Below, piece after piece: positions 1-8,931 of a DNA stretch of 64,000 nucleotides; positions within the stretch are counted from its first letter, which is position 1; each line of letters starts with the position of its first letter. The notes under the pieces were generated by a model that was given only the letters and a program-made list of their open reading frames with translations, did no database searches and had not been told where the DNA came from. The stretch lies in NCBI RefSeq assembly GCF_025567125.1, contig NZ_JAOQJI010000007.1:74609-138608 (forward strand), read 5' to 3'. The translations under genes and the position numbers were made by a program. This DNA comes from Phocaeicola fibrisolvens (GTDB lineage Bacteria; Bacteroidota; Bacteroidia; Bacteroidales; Bacteroidaceae).

Positions 1-1
1 A

Positions 2-622
2 GCCAAGAATAGAGAAGTGTTCTCCACCCCGATTAGCATGAACAATCCGGTCACCGTACAGGTGTTGGGTATTTGTTCGGCACTTGCCGTTACTTCCAAA
101 CTGGAACCGGCCATCGTGATGGGACTTTCGGTAACCATTATCACCGCATTCTCGAATGTGGTCATCTCATTAATCCGCAAGACAATTCCGAACCGTATCC
201 GTATTATCGTACAGTTGGTGGTCGTTGCTGCGTTAGTGACTATCGTAAGCGAACTGCTGAAGGCTTTTGCCTACGACGTAAGTGTCCAGCTTTCAGTATA
301 TGTAGGTCTGATTATCACCAACTGTATCCTGATGGGACGTCTGGAAGCGTTTGCGATGGCAAACGGCCCGTGGGAATCTTGTCTTGACGGTCTGGGCAAC
401 GGACTGGGCTATGCCAAGATTCTGGTCATCGTGGCTTTCATCCGTGAGCTTCTGGGCTCAGGTACGTTGCTGGGTTTCAATGTCCTGAACCATGCAGCTA
501 TCCAGGAGTTCGGCTATGTGAACAACGGCTTGATGCTGATGCCGCCGATGGCGTTGATTATCGTGGCTTGCCTGATATGGTACCAGCGTGCGAAGCATCC
601 TGAATTACAAGATAAGGAATAA
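2..622 (+). CDS. nqrD: Na+-translocating NADH:quinone reductase subunit D (5' end outside window)
   Basis: Integral membrane subunit of the Na+-pumping NADH:ubiquinone oxidoreductase, which couples NADH oxidation to sodium export in the inner membrane. The frame is open to the left edge: codons 2-16 read AKNRE before VFSTP, so the GTG at 17 is an internal valine and not the start. The visible part has several hydrophobic segments and the family stretch NNPVTVQVLGICSALAVT. Only a few N-terminal residues should be missing, as the family is about 205-210 residues. nqrE follows after 19 bp, so this is the middle of an nqrABCDEF operon that enters the window from the left. Confidence 0.95.
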   Translation, partial: AKNREVFSTPISMNNPVTVQVLGICSALAVTSKLEPAIVMGLSVTIITAFSNVVISLIRKTIPNRIRIIVQLVVVAALVTIVSELLKAFAYDVSVQLSVYVGLIITNCILMGRLEAFAMANGPWESCLDGLGNGLGYAKILVIVAFIRELLGSGTLLGFNVLNHAAIQEFGYVNNGLMLMPPMALIIVACLIWYQRAKHPELQDKE

Positions 623-641
623 CAAGTAAAGGAAAGACATT

Positions 642-1265
642 ATGGAACATTTTTTCAGTTTATTGGTCCGCTCCATCTTTGTGGACAATATGATATTCGC
701 GTTCTTCCTGGGTATGTGTTCATACCTGGCGGTATCGAAGAATGTGAAAACAGCTGTCGGTCTGGGCATTGCTGTAACTTTCGTGCTGGTGGTGACTTTG
801 CCGGTCAACTATTTGCTCCAGACGAAGGTACTGGCTGCCGACGGTATTTTGGGCATTGACCTCAGCTTCTTGAGCTTCATCCTCTTCATTGCCGTTATCG
901 CGGCCATTACACAGTTGGTGGAAATGATTGTGGAGCGTTTCAGCCCTTCGCTGTATGCTTCGCTGGGTATCTTCCTGCCGTTGATTGCCGTGAACTGCGC
1001 CATCATGGGTGCCTCTCTGTTCATGCAGCAGCGCATCAACCTGACTCCTTCCGACCCGAAGTTCATCGGTGGCATCGGTGATGCTGTCTCTTACGCACTG
1101 GGTTCAGGTATCGGCTGGATGCTGGCCATCGTCGGTCTGGCTGCCATCCGTGAGAAAATGGCTTACTCTGACGTACCTGCTCCGCTGAGAGGACTGGGTA
1201 TCACTTTCATCACTGTAGGTCTGATGGCAATGGCATTTATGTGTTTCTCTGGTTTGAACATCTAA
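642..1265 (+). CDS. nqrE: Na+-translocating NADH:quinone reductase subunit E
   Basis: Polytopic membrane subunit of 207 residues, paralogous to NqrD and full length for the family. It begins MEHFFSLLVRSIFVDNMIFA, a typical NqrE opening, and has about six hydrophobic helices. NqrD and NqrE together form part of the membrane core through which electrons and sodium pass. It lies 19 bp after nqrD and 18 bp before nqrF on the same strand, consistent with a single operon. Nothing looks damaged. Confidence 0.96.
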   Translation: MEHFFSLLVRSIFVDNMIFAFFLGMCSYLAVSKNVKTAVGLGIAVTFVLVVTLPVNYLLQTKVLAADGILGIDLSFLSFILFIAVIAAITQLVEMIVERFSPSLYASLGIFLPLIAVNCAIMGASLFMQQRINLTPSDPKFIGGIGDAVSYALGSGIGWMLAIVGLAAIREKMAYSDVPAPLRGLGITFITVGLMAMAFMCFSGLNI

Positions 1266-1283
1266 TAGGAAAGGAATAAGACA

Positions 1284-2552
1284 ATGGATATGAATTTTAT
1301 TTTAGCGAGCATTGGAGTATTCCTGGTGACTATTCTGGTGCTGGTAGTCATCCTGCTGGTAGCGAAGAATTTCCTTGTGGCTTCCGGCAACGTGAAACTG
1401 ACTATCAACGGCGACAAGGAAATGGAAGTAGAATCCGGCTCTACGTTGCTGAACACATTGGCCGTTAACGGCGTATTCTTGCCTTCAGCTTGTGGTGGTA
1501 AGGGTTCTTGCGGACAGTGCAAGTGTCAGGTGATTGAAGGAGGCGGCGAAATCCTGCCTTCTGAAGTGAGCCACTTCAGCCGCAAGCAGCAGAAAGACCA
1601 CTGGCGTCTGGGTTGCCAGGTGAAGGTGAAAGGTGACCTGTCTATCAAGGTGCCTGAATCTGTAATGGGTGTAAAGGAATACGAATGTACGGTTATCTCC
1701 AACAAGAACGTGGCTACTTTCATCAAGGAATTCAAGGTGCAGTTGCCTAAGGGTGCCCACATGGACTTCATCCCGGGTTCTTACGCACAGATCAAGATTC
1801 CTAAATATGAAATGGACTACAACAAGGATATCGATAAAGACCTTATCGGTAAGGAATACCTGCCTGCATGGGAAAAGTTCGGTTTGTTTAACCTGAAGTG
1901 TAAAAACGAAGAAGAAACCATCCGTGCTTACTCTATGGCCAACTATCCGGCTGAAGGCGACGTATTCATGCTGACCGTACGTATCGCTACTCCGCCGTTC
2001 AAACCCGACCGCAGCGGTTTCATGGATGTGATGCCGGGTATCGCTTCTTCTTACATCTTTACCCTGAAACCGGGTGACAAGGTGCTGATGAGTGGTCCTT
2101 ACGGAGACTTCCATCCGATTTTCAACTCAAAGAAGGAAATGATCTGGGTCGGTGGTGGCGCCGGTATGGCTCCGCTGCGTGCACAGATTATGCACATGAC
2201 TCGTACGTTGAACACAAGAGACCGCGAACTGCACTACTTCTACGGTGCCCGTGCGTTGAACGAAGTGTTCTACCTGCAAGACTTCCTGCAGCTGGAAAAA
2301 GACTTCTCGAACTTCCACTTCCACTTGGCACTCGACCGTCCGGATCCGGCAGCCGATGCAGCGGGCGTGAAGTACACTCCGGGATTTGTTCATCAGGTAA
2401 TGTACAACACTTACCTGAAAGACCACGAAGCTCCGGAAGACATCGAATACTACATGTGTGGTCCTGGTCCGATGTCAAAAGCTGTGGTTAACATGCTGGA
2501 TAGCCTGGGCGTTGAAAGCTCTTCTATCATGTATGATAACTTCGGTGGATAA
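1284..2552 (+). CDS. nqrF: Na+-translocating NADH:quinone reductase subunit F
   Basis: NADH-oxidising entry subunit of the Nqr pump, 422 residues. One N-terminal membrane helix (about residues 5-27) is followed by a 2Fe-2S ferredoxin domain with ligands C70, C76, C79 and C111. After it come an FAD-binding region with the RAYSMANYP motif and an NADH-binding domain containing GGGAGMAPLRAQ; the protein ends DNFGG, typical of NqrF. Electrons from NADH pass through FAD and the 2Fe-2S centre to the membrane subunits. It is the last gene of the operon and is followed by a terminator hairpin 29 bp downstream. Confidence 0.97.
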   Translation: MDMNFILASIGVFLVTILVLVVILLVAKNFLVASGNVKLTINGDKEMEVESGSTLLNTLAVNGVFLPSACGGKGSCGQCKCQVIEGGGEILPSEVSHFSRKQQKDHWRLGCQVKVKGDLSIKVPESVMGVKEYECTVISNKNVATFIKEFKVQLPKGAHMDFIPGSYAQIKIPKYEMDYNKDIDKDLIGKEYLPAWEKFGLFNLKCKNEEETIRAYSMANYPAEGDVFMLTVRIATPPFKPDRSGFMDVMPGIASSYIFTLKPGDKVLMSGPYGDFHPIFNSKKEMIWVGGGAGMAPLRAQIMHMTRTLNTRDRELHYFYGARALNEVFYLQDFLQLEKDFSNFHFHLALDRPDPAADAAGVKYTPGFVHQVMYNTYLKDHEAPEDIEYYMCGPGPMSKAVVNMLDSLGVESSSIMYDNFGG

Positions 2553-2580
2553 TCAAGAAATTATAAGTCTTGAAATAAAG

Positions 2581-2612
2581 AAAAGCCTCTGCACAGCGCA
2601 GGGGCTTTTTTT
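2581..2612 (+). terminator. Rho-independent terminator of the nqr operon
   Basis: Arms AAGCCTCTGC and GCAGGGGCTT form a 10-bp stem with one G-U pair and a very short loop, followed directly by a run of T. It sits just after the nqrF stop. Confidence 0.85.
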
Positions 2613-2983
2613 ATGCCATAAAGACTCTTCGTCGGTTGTCGCGTGAGCATACGGACAGGAGGGGCTGGCAGAAGTTCGCATTTGGATAAAGAATACTTAC
2701 TTGTTGTTACTTTGTGGAGCCTAACCTGTCGAACAGTCTGCAAGTAGTAATGAATATGGAAAGAAATGAGGCGATATATTACAAAATAATGAAGATTTTG
2801 TTCATTTTGATATCTGTTTCTTGATGTACGTCAATAAATGATAGGGGAAAGGCAACTTTTCTTCTGCTTTGTTTTTATGTTGTTCAACATATACTTATCT
2901 TTGCATCGGTAAAAAGAAATAGCTCGAGCTAAACTAGAGAATTATTTAGGTAACAAAGTTTTTAGGTAAAAGATTTTAAAGGT
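2613..2983. other. Gene-free interval before the small secreted protein
   Basis: About 370 bp without a convincing gene. The left half shows nothing recognisable. The right half is AT-rich and carries the promoter box at 2896-2903, leaving an untranslated leader of about 75 nt before the gene at 2984. Short reading frames here have no family features. Confidence 0.6.
2896..2903 (+). promoter_or_regulatory. Bacteroidetes-type -7 promoter box
   Basis: TATCTTTG matches the Bacteroidetes -7 consensus TAnnTTTG exactly. No TTTG stands at the ideal spacing upstream; the nearest TTTG is at 2868-2871. It would drive the gene at 2984. Confidence 0.6.
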
Positions 2984-3352
2984 ATGAAAAGATTAGGATT
3001 AACATTGGTAGCCGCATTGGCTTTTTCAGTTTCTATGTTTGCAGAAGGTGTGCAGGGCAACAGCAATGCAGAAAAGTGGAACGGTTCAATCAACAAGTCT
3101 AAACTGACTAAGTATCTGAATCTGTCATCTACCCAGCACGAGAAAGTAGCTGATATTTGCGACTATTTTGAGCAGGAAATGACCCGTGCCAACTCCTCAA
3201 AGACTGACAACAAGGAAAAAGTTCGCAAGGCTGTATACGGCAACCTGAAGCTGATGAAACAGACACTGGACGAAAAGCAGTACTCAAACTACGTACGTCT
3301 GATGGCCATGACACTGCGCAACAAAGGTATCGACTTGAACGAAGCAAAATAA
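2984..3352 (+). CDS. Small secreted helical protein of unknown function
   Basis: 122 residues. It has a clear Sec signal peptide (MKRLGLTLVAALAFSVSMFA, cleavage likely before EG) and a mature part rich in charged helix-forming residues. The layout LTKYLNLSSTQHEKVADICDYF...MKQTLDEKQYSNYVRLM loosely recalls the Spy/CpxP style of periplasmic helical chaperones, where an early LxLT/SxxQ segment is followed by LxxxQ/K-Y. I would not assign that family without a profile search. It stands alone, with its own promoter box at 2896 and its own terminator at 3381, so it is a monocistronic and probably well expressed envelope protein. Confidence 0.85.
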   Translation: MKRLGLTLVAALAFSVSMFAEGVQGNSNAEKWNGSINKSKLTKYLNLSSTQHEKVADICDYFEQEMTRANSSKTDNKEKVRKAVYGNLKLMKQTLDEKQYSNYVRLMAMTLRNKGIDLNEAK

Positions 3353-3380
3353 ATAAAAGATATTTTTGACCTTTTCTGAG

Positions 3381-3416
3381 AACCCCGGAGACTTGCAAGA
3401 GTCCTCGGGGTTTTTT
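3381..3416 (+). terminator. Rho-independent terminator
   Basis: AACCCCG...GACT pairs with AGTC...CGGGGTT across a short loop and is followed by six T. It ends transcription of the small secreted protein and separates it from the convergent symporter gene. Confidence 0.85.
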
Positions 3417-3491
3417 GTGTCTTCAGAAGAAACATACAAAACGTCGAAGCGCTTTTTAGGGGAGCAATTTCTCTGTTTGGGAATCCCAATC

Positions 3492-4847
3492 CTACTCCTC
3501 GTGATAATCATTCAGGCGGTCGTTCCAGAGATACTTCCGGGTTTCGCTGACGATGACGCCCGAGAGCAGAAGCAGGGAGATAAGGTTCGGAATGGCCATG
3601 AGGGCATTGACCACATCGGCGAAGTTCCACACGAGGGACAGGTTGACTACGGAACCCACATACACCATCACAATCCACAGCAGACGGTAGGCCCGCATGA
3701 TTTTCCGGCCTCCCAGGTACTCTACGGCCTTCTGCGAATAATACGTCCAGCCCAGGATGGTACTGAAGGCAAAGGTCACGATGCCGAACGACAGGATGGG
3801 AGTGCCGACGTAGGGAATTTTCGCGAAGGCCATCTTGGTCAGGGCCGCGTCGCTCGTGTAGTCGATGTCCGGATAGGCCAGGATGCTGCTCACCAGTACC
3901 AGTCCGGTCAGGGCGCAGATAACCACTGTGTCCCAGAAGGTACCTGTGGAAGAAACCAGTGCCTGGCGCACCGGGTTGCGTGTCTGGGCTGCTGCCGCTA
4001 CGATGGGAGCCGACCCCAGTCCCGATTCATTGGAGAAAAGTCCGCGCGCGATGCCGTAGCGGGCCGCCATCATCACCGTGGTGCCCACAAAACCGCTGCC
4101 CGCCGCACGGGCCGAAAAAGCCGATTCCAGAATGAGGCGGATGGAAGCCCCCAAGTAGGCATGGTTCACCATCAGGATGTAGATGCAGCCTCCCACATAG
4201 AGCAAGGCCATGAGCGGGACGAGTCCCATGCACACTCTGGCGATGCTTTTGACGCCACCGATGACCACGAGGGCCGTCAGGACGCTCATTGCTATACCTG
4301 TCAGGTGAGGTGATACCCCGTAGGATTCATGGAGTAATAAGGAAATGGAATTGGCCTGCACCGTGTTGCCGATGCCGAAAGCCGCCAGTGCGGTGAAGAT
4401 ACAGAACAGGATGCCCAGCCATTTCATGCCCAGTCCGCGTTCCAGGGCGTACATCGGACCGCCAATCATCTCGCCCGACGCATTTTTCACCCGGTATTTT
4501 ACGGCCAGCAGTCCCTCTGCATATTTGGTCGACATGCCGAACACCCCTGTGAGCCAGCACCAGAACACGGCACCCGGTCCGCCCAGGGCCACAGCCGTCG
4601 CCACACCGATGATGTTGCCCGTGCCGATGGTCGCTGCCAGGGAAGTGGCCAACGCCCCGAACTGGCTCACGTCGCCGCCGGCCTCCCGGTCCTTGCTGAC
4701 GGAGAGGCGCAGGGCCTTGAGAATATGCAGTTGGGGAAATCGCAGCCGGACGGTCAGGTAAAGGTGCGTGCCCAGCAGCAAGACAATCATGGGCCATCCC
4801 CATAAGAACGAACTAATCTCCTGTACAATCTTCGTAATCTGTTCCAT
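3492..4847 (-). CDS. Sodium:alanine symporter (AGCS family)
   Basis: A 451-residue polytopic inner-membrane transporter that should bring in alanine or glycine with Na+. It has about ten or eleven hydrophobic segments and AGCS-type stretches such as GTGNIIGVATAVALGGPGAVFW and NESGLGSAPIVAAAAQT. The in-frame TTG/ATG options upstream would add a hydrophilic stretch unlike the family; the ATG at 4847 (MEQITKIVQEISSFLWGWP) gives the usual N-terminus. It is convergent with the small secreted protein and lies downstream of uvrB on the same strand, 81 bp apart. Substrate preference cannot be read from sequence alone. Confidence 0.93.
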   Translation of the reverse strand: MEQITKIVQEISSFLWGWPMIVLLLGTHLYLTVRLRFPQLHILKALRLSVSKDREAGGDVSQFGALATSLAATIGTGNIIGVATAVALGGPGAVFWCWLTGVFGMSTKYAEGLLAVKYRVKNASGEMIGGPMYALERGLGMKWLGILFCIFTALAAFGIGNTVQANSISLLLHESYGVSPHLTGIAMSVLTALVVIGGVKSIARVCMGLVPLMALLYVGGCIYILMVNHAYLGASIRLILESAFSARAAGSGFVGTTVMMAARYGIARGLFSNESGLGSAPIVAAAAQTRNPVRQALVSSTGTFWDTVVICALTGLVLVSSILAYPDIDYTSDAALTKMAFAKIPYVGTPILSFGIVTFAFSTILGWTYYSQKAVEYLGGRKIMRAYRLLWIVMVYVGSVVNLSLVWNFADVVNALMAIPNLISLLLLSGVIVSETRKYLWNDRLNDYHEE

Positions 4848-4928
4848 TTTCTGTTTGTTTTGATTATTTGCGCAAAAGTGTGAATAATAAATCAAAACTC
4901 ATAAAAATGTGTCAGAAATAACGAAATA

Positions 4929-6974
4929 TCAGTTTTTCTCTTTCAAAAGGTCTTCCAACTTGAGCAGTTCGTCGCGGTATTGTGCCGCTTCGATGAAGTC
5001 CAGCTTCTTGGCCGCTTCCTGCATGAGCTTGCGGGTGCGGTCGATGCTCTTCTGCAACTGTTCCTTCGACATGTACTGTACCACCGGGTCGGCTGCCGCA
5101 TGCAGCTGGGCTTCCGTCTCGGTGTATGCCTTCGGAGCTTTCGGCTTGCTGTCGGCCGTTGCGGCAGAAGAAGACCGTTCGATGTCGAGCAGGGCATTGT
5201 TGCGCGAGCGCGTAATCTGTTTCGGCGTGATGCCGTGTGCCTCGTTGTAGGCCAGCTGTTTTTCCCGTCGGCGGTTGGTCTCGTCGATGGTCTGCCGCAT
5301 GCTGTCCGTGATGTGGTCGGCATACATGATGACCTTTCCGTTCACGTTGCGGGCGGCACGTCCGGCTGTCTGAGTGAGCGAGCGGTGCGACCGGAGGAAG
5401 CCCTCCTTGTCGGCATCCAGGATGGCCACCAGCGACACTTCCGGCAGGTCGAGTCCCTCACGCAGCAGGTTTACCCCCACCAGCACGTCGTAGATGCCCT
5501 GCCGCAGGTCGTCCATAATCTTGATACGTTCCAGCGTATCCACGTCGCTGTGGATGTAGGCGCAGCGCACGTCGTGGTTGAGCAGGTATTCCGTCAGCTC
5601 CTCGGCCATGCGTTTGGTCAGGGTGGTGACGAGCACGCGCTCTTCCTTTTCCACCCGTTGCTGGATTTCCTCCATCAGGTCGTCTATCTGGTTCAGGCTG
5701 GGGCGTACCTCGATGACCGGGTCGAGCAGTCCCGTGGGGCGGATGACCTGTTCCACCACGATGCCCTCACTCTGTTGCAGCTCGTATTCGGCCGGAGTCG
5801 CACTTACGTAAATCACCTGCTTGGCCATCTGCTGGAACTCCTCAAACGTAAGCGGGCGGTTGTCCATGGCAGCCGGGAGCTGGAAACCGTATTCCACCAG
5901 GTTCGTCTTGCGGGCCCGGTCGCCGCCGTACATGGCCCGGATTTGGGGCACGCTGACGTGGCTTTCGTCGATGACAATCAGGAAATCCTCCGGGAAAAAG
6001 TCGAGCAGGCAGTAGGGGCGGGTACCCGGTTCGCGTCCGTCGAAGTAGCGCGAATAGTTCTCGATGCCCGAGCAGTGTCCCAGTTCGCGCAGCATCTCCA
6101 TGTCGTACGTCACCCGTTCATACAGGCGCTTGGCCTCGTAGGGCTTTCCGATTTCTTCAAAGTAGGCCACCTGCTTCGTCAGGTCATCCTCAATCTGGTG
6201 GATGGCCCGGAGCGTGCTTTCCTTGGTCGTCATGAAGAGGTTGGCCGGATAAATCTTGTATTCGTCGAACGTGCCGAGGCGATGTCCCGAAATGGGGTCG
6301 ATTTCCTCGATGCCGTCTATCTCGTCGTCCCAGAACATCACCCGGAGCACACTGTCGGTATAGGCCAGGGAGATGTCCACCGTATCCCCCTTCACGCGGA
6401 AGTTGCCACGGTTCAGTTCGATGTCGTTGCGCACGTACAGGCTGTCCACCAGCCGGCGCAGGAACACGTTGCGGTCCAGCAGTTTCCCCTTCTTGATGTC
6501 AATGACGTTGTTGTAGAAGTCCGCCGGGTTTCCCATACCGTAGATGCACGACACGGACGACACCACAATGACATCCTTCCGTCCCGAGAGCAGGGCCGAG
6601 GTGGCCGCCAACCGCAGCTTGTCGATTTCCTCGTTGATGGCCAAGTCCTTTTCTATATAGGTGTCGGTCGAAGGGATGTATGCCTCCGGCTGGTAATAGT
6701 CGTAGTAAGACACGTAGTATTCCACGGCGTTGTGCGGGAAGAAGTTCTTGAACTCCCCGTAGAGCTGTGCGGCCAGCGTCTTGTTGTGGCTCAGGATGAG
6801 GGTCGGCTTGTTCACGTTCTTGATGACATTGGCAATGGTGAAAGTCTTTCCGGAGCCGGTGACCCCCAGCAAAGTCTGTGCGGGTACGTGTTGCATGACG
6901 CCTTCGGTCAGCTGGGCGATGGCTTCCGGCTGGTCGCCGGTGGGCTGATAGTCGGATATGAGTTCGAAATTCAT
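4929..6974 (-). CDS. uvrB: UvrABC excinuclease subunit B
   Basis: DNA-damage-verifying helicase-like subunit of nucleotide excision repair, 681 residues, full length. The start region MNFELISDYQPTGDQPEAI is typical. Walker A is GVTGSGKT near residue 40, the tyrosine-rich beta-hairpin YYVSYYDYYQPEAYIPSTDTYIEKD is intact, DESH is the Walker B/DEAD-type motif, and helicase motif VI reads QTAGRAARN. The C-terminal UVR motif (about residues 635-670), which contacts UvrC, is also present. Its neighbours are unrelated. A long reading frame on the opposite strand is a compositional shadow. Confidence 0.98.
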   Translation of the reverse strand: MNFELISDYQPTGDQPEAIAQLTEGVMQHVPAQTLLGVTGSGKTFTIANVIKNVNKPTLILSHNKTLAAQLYGEFKNFFPHNAVEYYVSYYDYYQPEAYIPSTDTYIEKDLAINEEIDKLRLAATSALLSGRKDVIVVSSVSCIYGMGNPADFYNNVIDIKKGKLLDRNVFLRRLVDSLYVRNDIELNRGNFRVKGDTVDISLAYTDSVLRVMFWDDEIDGIEEIDPISGHRLGTFDEYKIYPANLFMTTKESTLRAIHQIEDDLTKQVAYFEEIGKPYEAKRLYERVTYDMEMLRELGHCSGIENYSRYFDGREPGTRPYCLLDFFPEDFLIVIDESHVSVPQIRAMYGGDRARKTNLVEYGFQLPAAMDNRPLTFEEFQQMAKQVIYVSATPAEYELQQSEGIVVEQVIRPTGLLDPVIEVRPSLNQIDDLMEEIQQRVEKEERVLVTTLTKRMAEELTEYLLNHDVRCAYIHSDVDTLERIKIMDDLRQGIYDVLVGVNLLREGLDLPEVSLVAILDADKEGFLRSHRSLTQTAGRAARNVNGKVIMYADHITDSMRQTIDETNRRREKQLAYNEAHGITPKQITRSRNNALLDIERSSSAATADSKPKAPKAYTETEAQLHAAADPVVQYMSKEQLQKSIDRTRKLMQEAAKKLDFIEAAQYRDELLKLEDLLKEKN

Positions 6975-7076
6975 GAAATCAGGAAATTGGTGAATTGAAA
7001 ATTGGTGTAAAATTACATATTATTTTACACAACACTTTGCACATCCTGAAAAATTACATTAAAAAACGTCTTGGAG

Positions 7077-7107
7077 TTGCATTATTCGCTGGAAAAGAGT
7101 AATTTTG
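7077..7107 (+). promoter_or_regulatory. Promoter of bamD-rpoZ-DUF4293
   Basis: TTG at 7077-7079, then a 20-bp spacer, then TAATTTTG at 7100-7107. This matches the Bacteroidetes -33/-7 arrangement. The ATG of bamD follows 19 bp after the -7 box. Confidence 0.7.
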
Positions 7108-7126
7108 CGCAACTATCTTGATAAAT

Positions 7127-7966
7127 ATGAAGAAATATATTGCAATGGCCCTCCTTTCCGCGGGAATCTTGTCTTCCTGTGGAGAGTATAACAAGGTGCT
7201 GAAATGCACTGACTACGAATACAAATACGAAGCGGCAAAAACCTATTTTGCCAAGGGACAGAATTCGCGTGCGGCTACCATTCTGGAGGAGTTGATTCCC
7301 ATCCTGAAGGGTACGGCCAATGGTGAAGAGTCGTTGTACATGCTGGCAATGACTTACTACAACCAGGGGGACTATGTGACGGCTTCGCATTATTTCAATA
7401 CCTATTATACGACTTATCCGCGGGGTACCTATACTGAACTGGCCCGTTTCTTCAGTGGAAAGGCACTTTATCTGGATACACCGGAACCGCGTCTGGACCA
7501 AAGCAGTACCTACAAGGCCATTCAGGAACTGCAGATGTTCATGGAATATTTCCCGACCAGTTCGCGGAAAGAAATTGCGCAGAACATGATTTTCGAATTG
7601 CAGGACAAGCTGGTAGAGAAGGAATATCTTTCGGCAAAACTCTACTACGACCTGGGTTCCTATTCCGGAAACTCGGTGTACAGCAGTACGGGTAACAACT
7701 ACCTGGCTTCCATCGTGACGGCACAGAACGTGCTGAAGGAATATCCCTACACGCGGTTGCGGGAAGACCTGTATATCCTGATTCTCCGGGCCAAGTATCA
7801 CATGGCCAAGGAGAGTGTGCTCGAAAAGCGGGAAGACCGTATGCGCGAGACCGTGGACGAATACTACGCCTTCAAGAACGAATTTCCGGAAAGCAAGTAC
7901 ATGAAAGAGGTGGAAGGTATTTTTGCCGACGTGAGCAAGTACATTTCTACCGGTGAAGATGAATAA
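7127..7966 (+). CDS. bamD: Outer membrane assembly lipoprotein BamD
   Basis: A 279-residue lipoprotein of the BAM complex, which folds beta-barrel proteins into the outer membrane. The signal sequence MKKYIAMALLSAGILSSC ends in a lipobox with Cys18. The rest is tetratricopeptide-type helices, for example YMLAMTYYNQGDYVTASHYFNTYYTTYPRG and the spaced YP/FP turn motifs usual in BamD. An in-frame TTG nine bases upstream is possible, but ATG at 7127 gives the proper lipoprotein signal. rpoZ follows after 29 bp, the order common in Bacteroidetes. Confidence 0.93.
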   Translation: MKKYIAMALLSAGILSSCGEYNKVLKCTDYEYKYEAAKTYFAKGQNSRAATILEELIPILKGTANGEESLYMLAMTYYNQGDYVTASHYFNTYYTTYPRGTYTELARFFSGKALYLDTPEPRLDQSSTYKAIQELQMFMEYFPTSSRKEIAQNMIFELQDKLVEKEYLSAKLYYDLGSYSGNSVYSSTGNNYLASIVTAQNVLKEYPYTRLREDLYILILRAKYHMAKESVLEKREDRMRETVDEYYAFKNEFPESKYMKEVEGIFADVSKYISTGEDE

Positions 7967-7995
7967 TAAACGTGTATAATTATAAATAAGGACTT

Positions 7996-8331
7996 ATGGA
8001 TTACAAAAAAACAAACGCTCCTACAACTACCGTTACTCGTAATTTGATGGAACTCTGTGAGGACACAGGCAATATCTATGAAACCGTAGCTATCATCGGC
8101 AAACGTGCCAACCAGATTGCTGCAGAGATGAAGAATGACCTTTCCAAGAAATTACAGGAGTTTGCTTCCTATAACGATAACCTGGAAGAGGTGTTTGAAA
8201 ACAGAGAACAGATTGAGATTTCTCGCTATTACGAAAAGCTCCCGAAACCGACACTGATCGCTACACAGGAGTACATCGAAGGAAAGGTTTATTATAGAAA
8301 CCCTGCAAAGGAAAAGGAAAAATTGCAGTAA
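7996..8331 (+). CDS. rpoZ: RNA polymerase omega subunit, Bacteroidetes type
   Basis: 111 residues. The segment NIYETVAIIGKRANQIA matches the omega-subunit core, in which a helix ending in RANQI contacts the RNA polymerase beta' subunit. Bacteroidetes omega proteins are longer than the 91-residue E. coli protein and diverge in their C-terminal half, as here (acidic helix, then a PKPTLIATQEYIEGKVYYR tail). The position directly after bamD and before a DUF4293 gene supports the call, since that order is characteristic of the phylum. Confidence 0.88.
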   Translation: MDYKKTNAPTTTVTRNLMELCEDTGNIYETVAIIGKRANQIAAEMKNDLSKKLQEFASYNDNLEEVFENREQIEISRYYEKLPKPTLIATQEYIEGKVYYRNPAKEKEKLQ

Positions 8332-8352
8332 TCCTTATTGTAAAGAATTTAG

Positions 8353-8421
8353 GAATGCATACGTGCATTCGGGCTTGTCATTCTGAGTGCAGCCGGCAAG
8401 AACCGTGCCCCTCAGAATGAC
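8353..8421. repeat. Two adjacent inverted repeats (REP-like) between rpoZ and DUF4293
   Basis: The first hairpin is GAATGCA-TACG-TGCATTC at 8353-8370. The second has 11-bp perfect arms, GTCATTCTGAG at 8377-8387 and CTCAGAATGAC at 8411-8421, around a 23-nt loop. Neither has a T-run, so they do not look like terminators. The TCATTCTGAG arm resembles a dispersed intergenic repeat type seen in many bacterial genomes, but whether it recurs here cannot be judged from one copy. Confidence 0.6.
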
Positions 8422-8455
8422 ATTTGCGTTTGAAAACCTTTTATTGACAATTGAT

Positions 8456-8911
8456 ATGATACAGAGAATACAGACCGTTTATTTGCTGGTCGTAGCCATC
8501 CTGATGGTGGTGATGATGTCTGCTTCCGTGGGAAGCTTTTATACCGACAAGAACATTTGCGAAATGACGAACTTGAGCTATACGCTTCCTGACGGCAACG
8601 TGAACTATACACCGTGGGCCTTGTTTGCCGTGCTGGTGGTGGCGGCTGTGGTAGCCCTGGGCACCATCTTCCTCTATCGGAAACGGATGTTACAGATTCG
8701 TCTGACCATCTTCAATACCATCGTGCTGATTGGCTATTACCTGGTGCTGGTTTATTTCGTGGTGAACCCCGACAAGGCGTTCGATGACTACAGCTTCATG
8801 CCTTCGTGGTCTGTCTGTCTGCCGCTGGTGAGCATCATTCTGAACTGGCTGGCTATCCGCGCCATCGGCAAGGACGAGATGCTGGTCAAGGCATACGAAA
8901 GACTGCGCTGA
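8456..8911 (+). CDS. DUF4293 family membrane protein
   Basis: 151 residues with four predicted transmembrane helices. It starts MIQRIQTVYLLVVAILMVV and continues with helices around residues 55-75, 88-108 and 118-135, the layout of the DUF4293 family found in Bacteroidetes next to rpoZ. Function is unknown. A longer frame upstream (from 8387) runs through the inverted repeat and is unlikely to be translated. It is the last gene of the bamD-rpoZ transcription unit and is followed by a strong terminator. Confidence 0.85.
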   Translation: MIQRIQTVYLLVVAILMVVMMSASVGSFYTDKNICEMTNLSYTLPDGNVNYTPWALFAVLVVAAVVALGTIFLYRKRMLQIRLTIFNTIVLIGYYLVLVYFVVNPDKAFDDYSFMPSWSVCLPLVSIILNWLAIRAIGKDEMLVKAYERLR

Positions 8912-8931
8912 TTCATCGGTGAAGATACAGA

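Noticed and set aside
17..19. GTG at 17 as the start of NqrD
   Set aside because: The frame continues to the left edge with sequence that fits NqrD (AKNREVFSTP), so the true start is outside the window.
3366..4313. 315-codon + frame opposite the symporter
   Set aside because: It overlaps the AGCS transporter in antisense and starts within a terminator.
4980..6998. 672-codon open frame on the + strand opposite uvrB
   Set aside because: A compositional shadow. The - strand encodes a full UvrB with all motifs, and the antisense frame has no recognisable domain.
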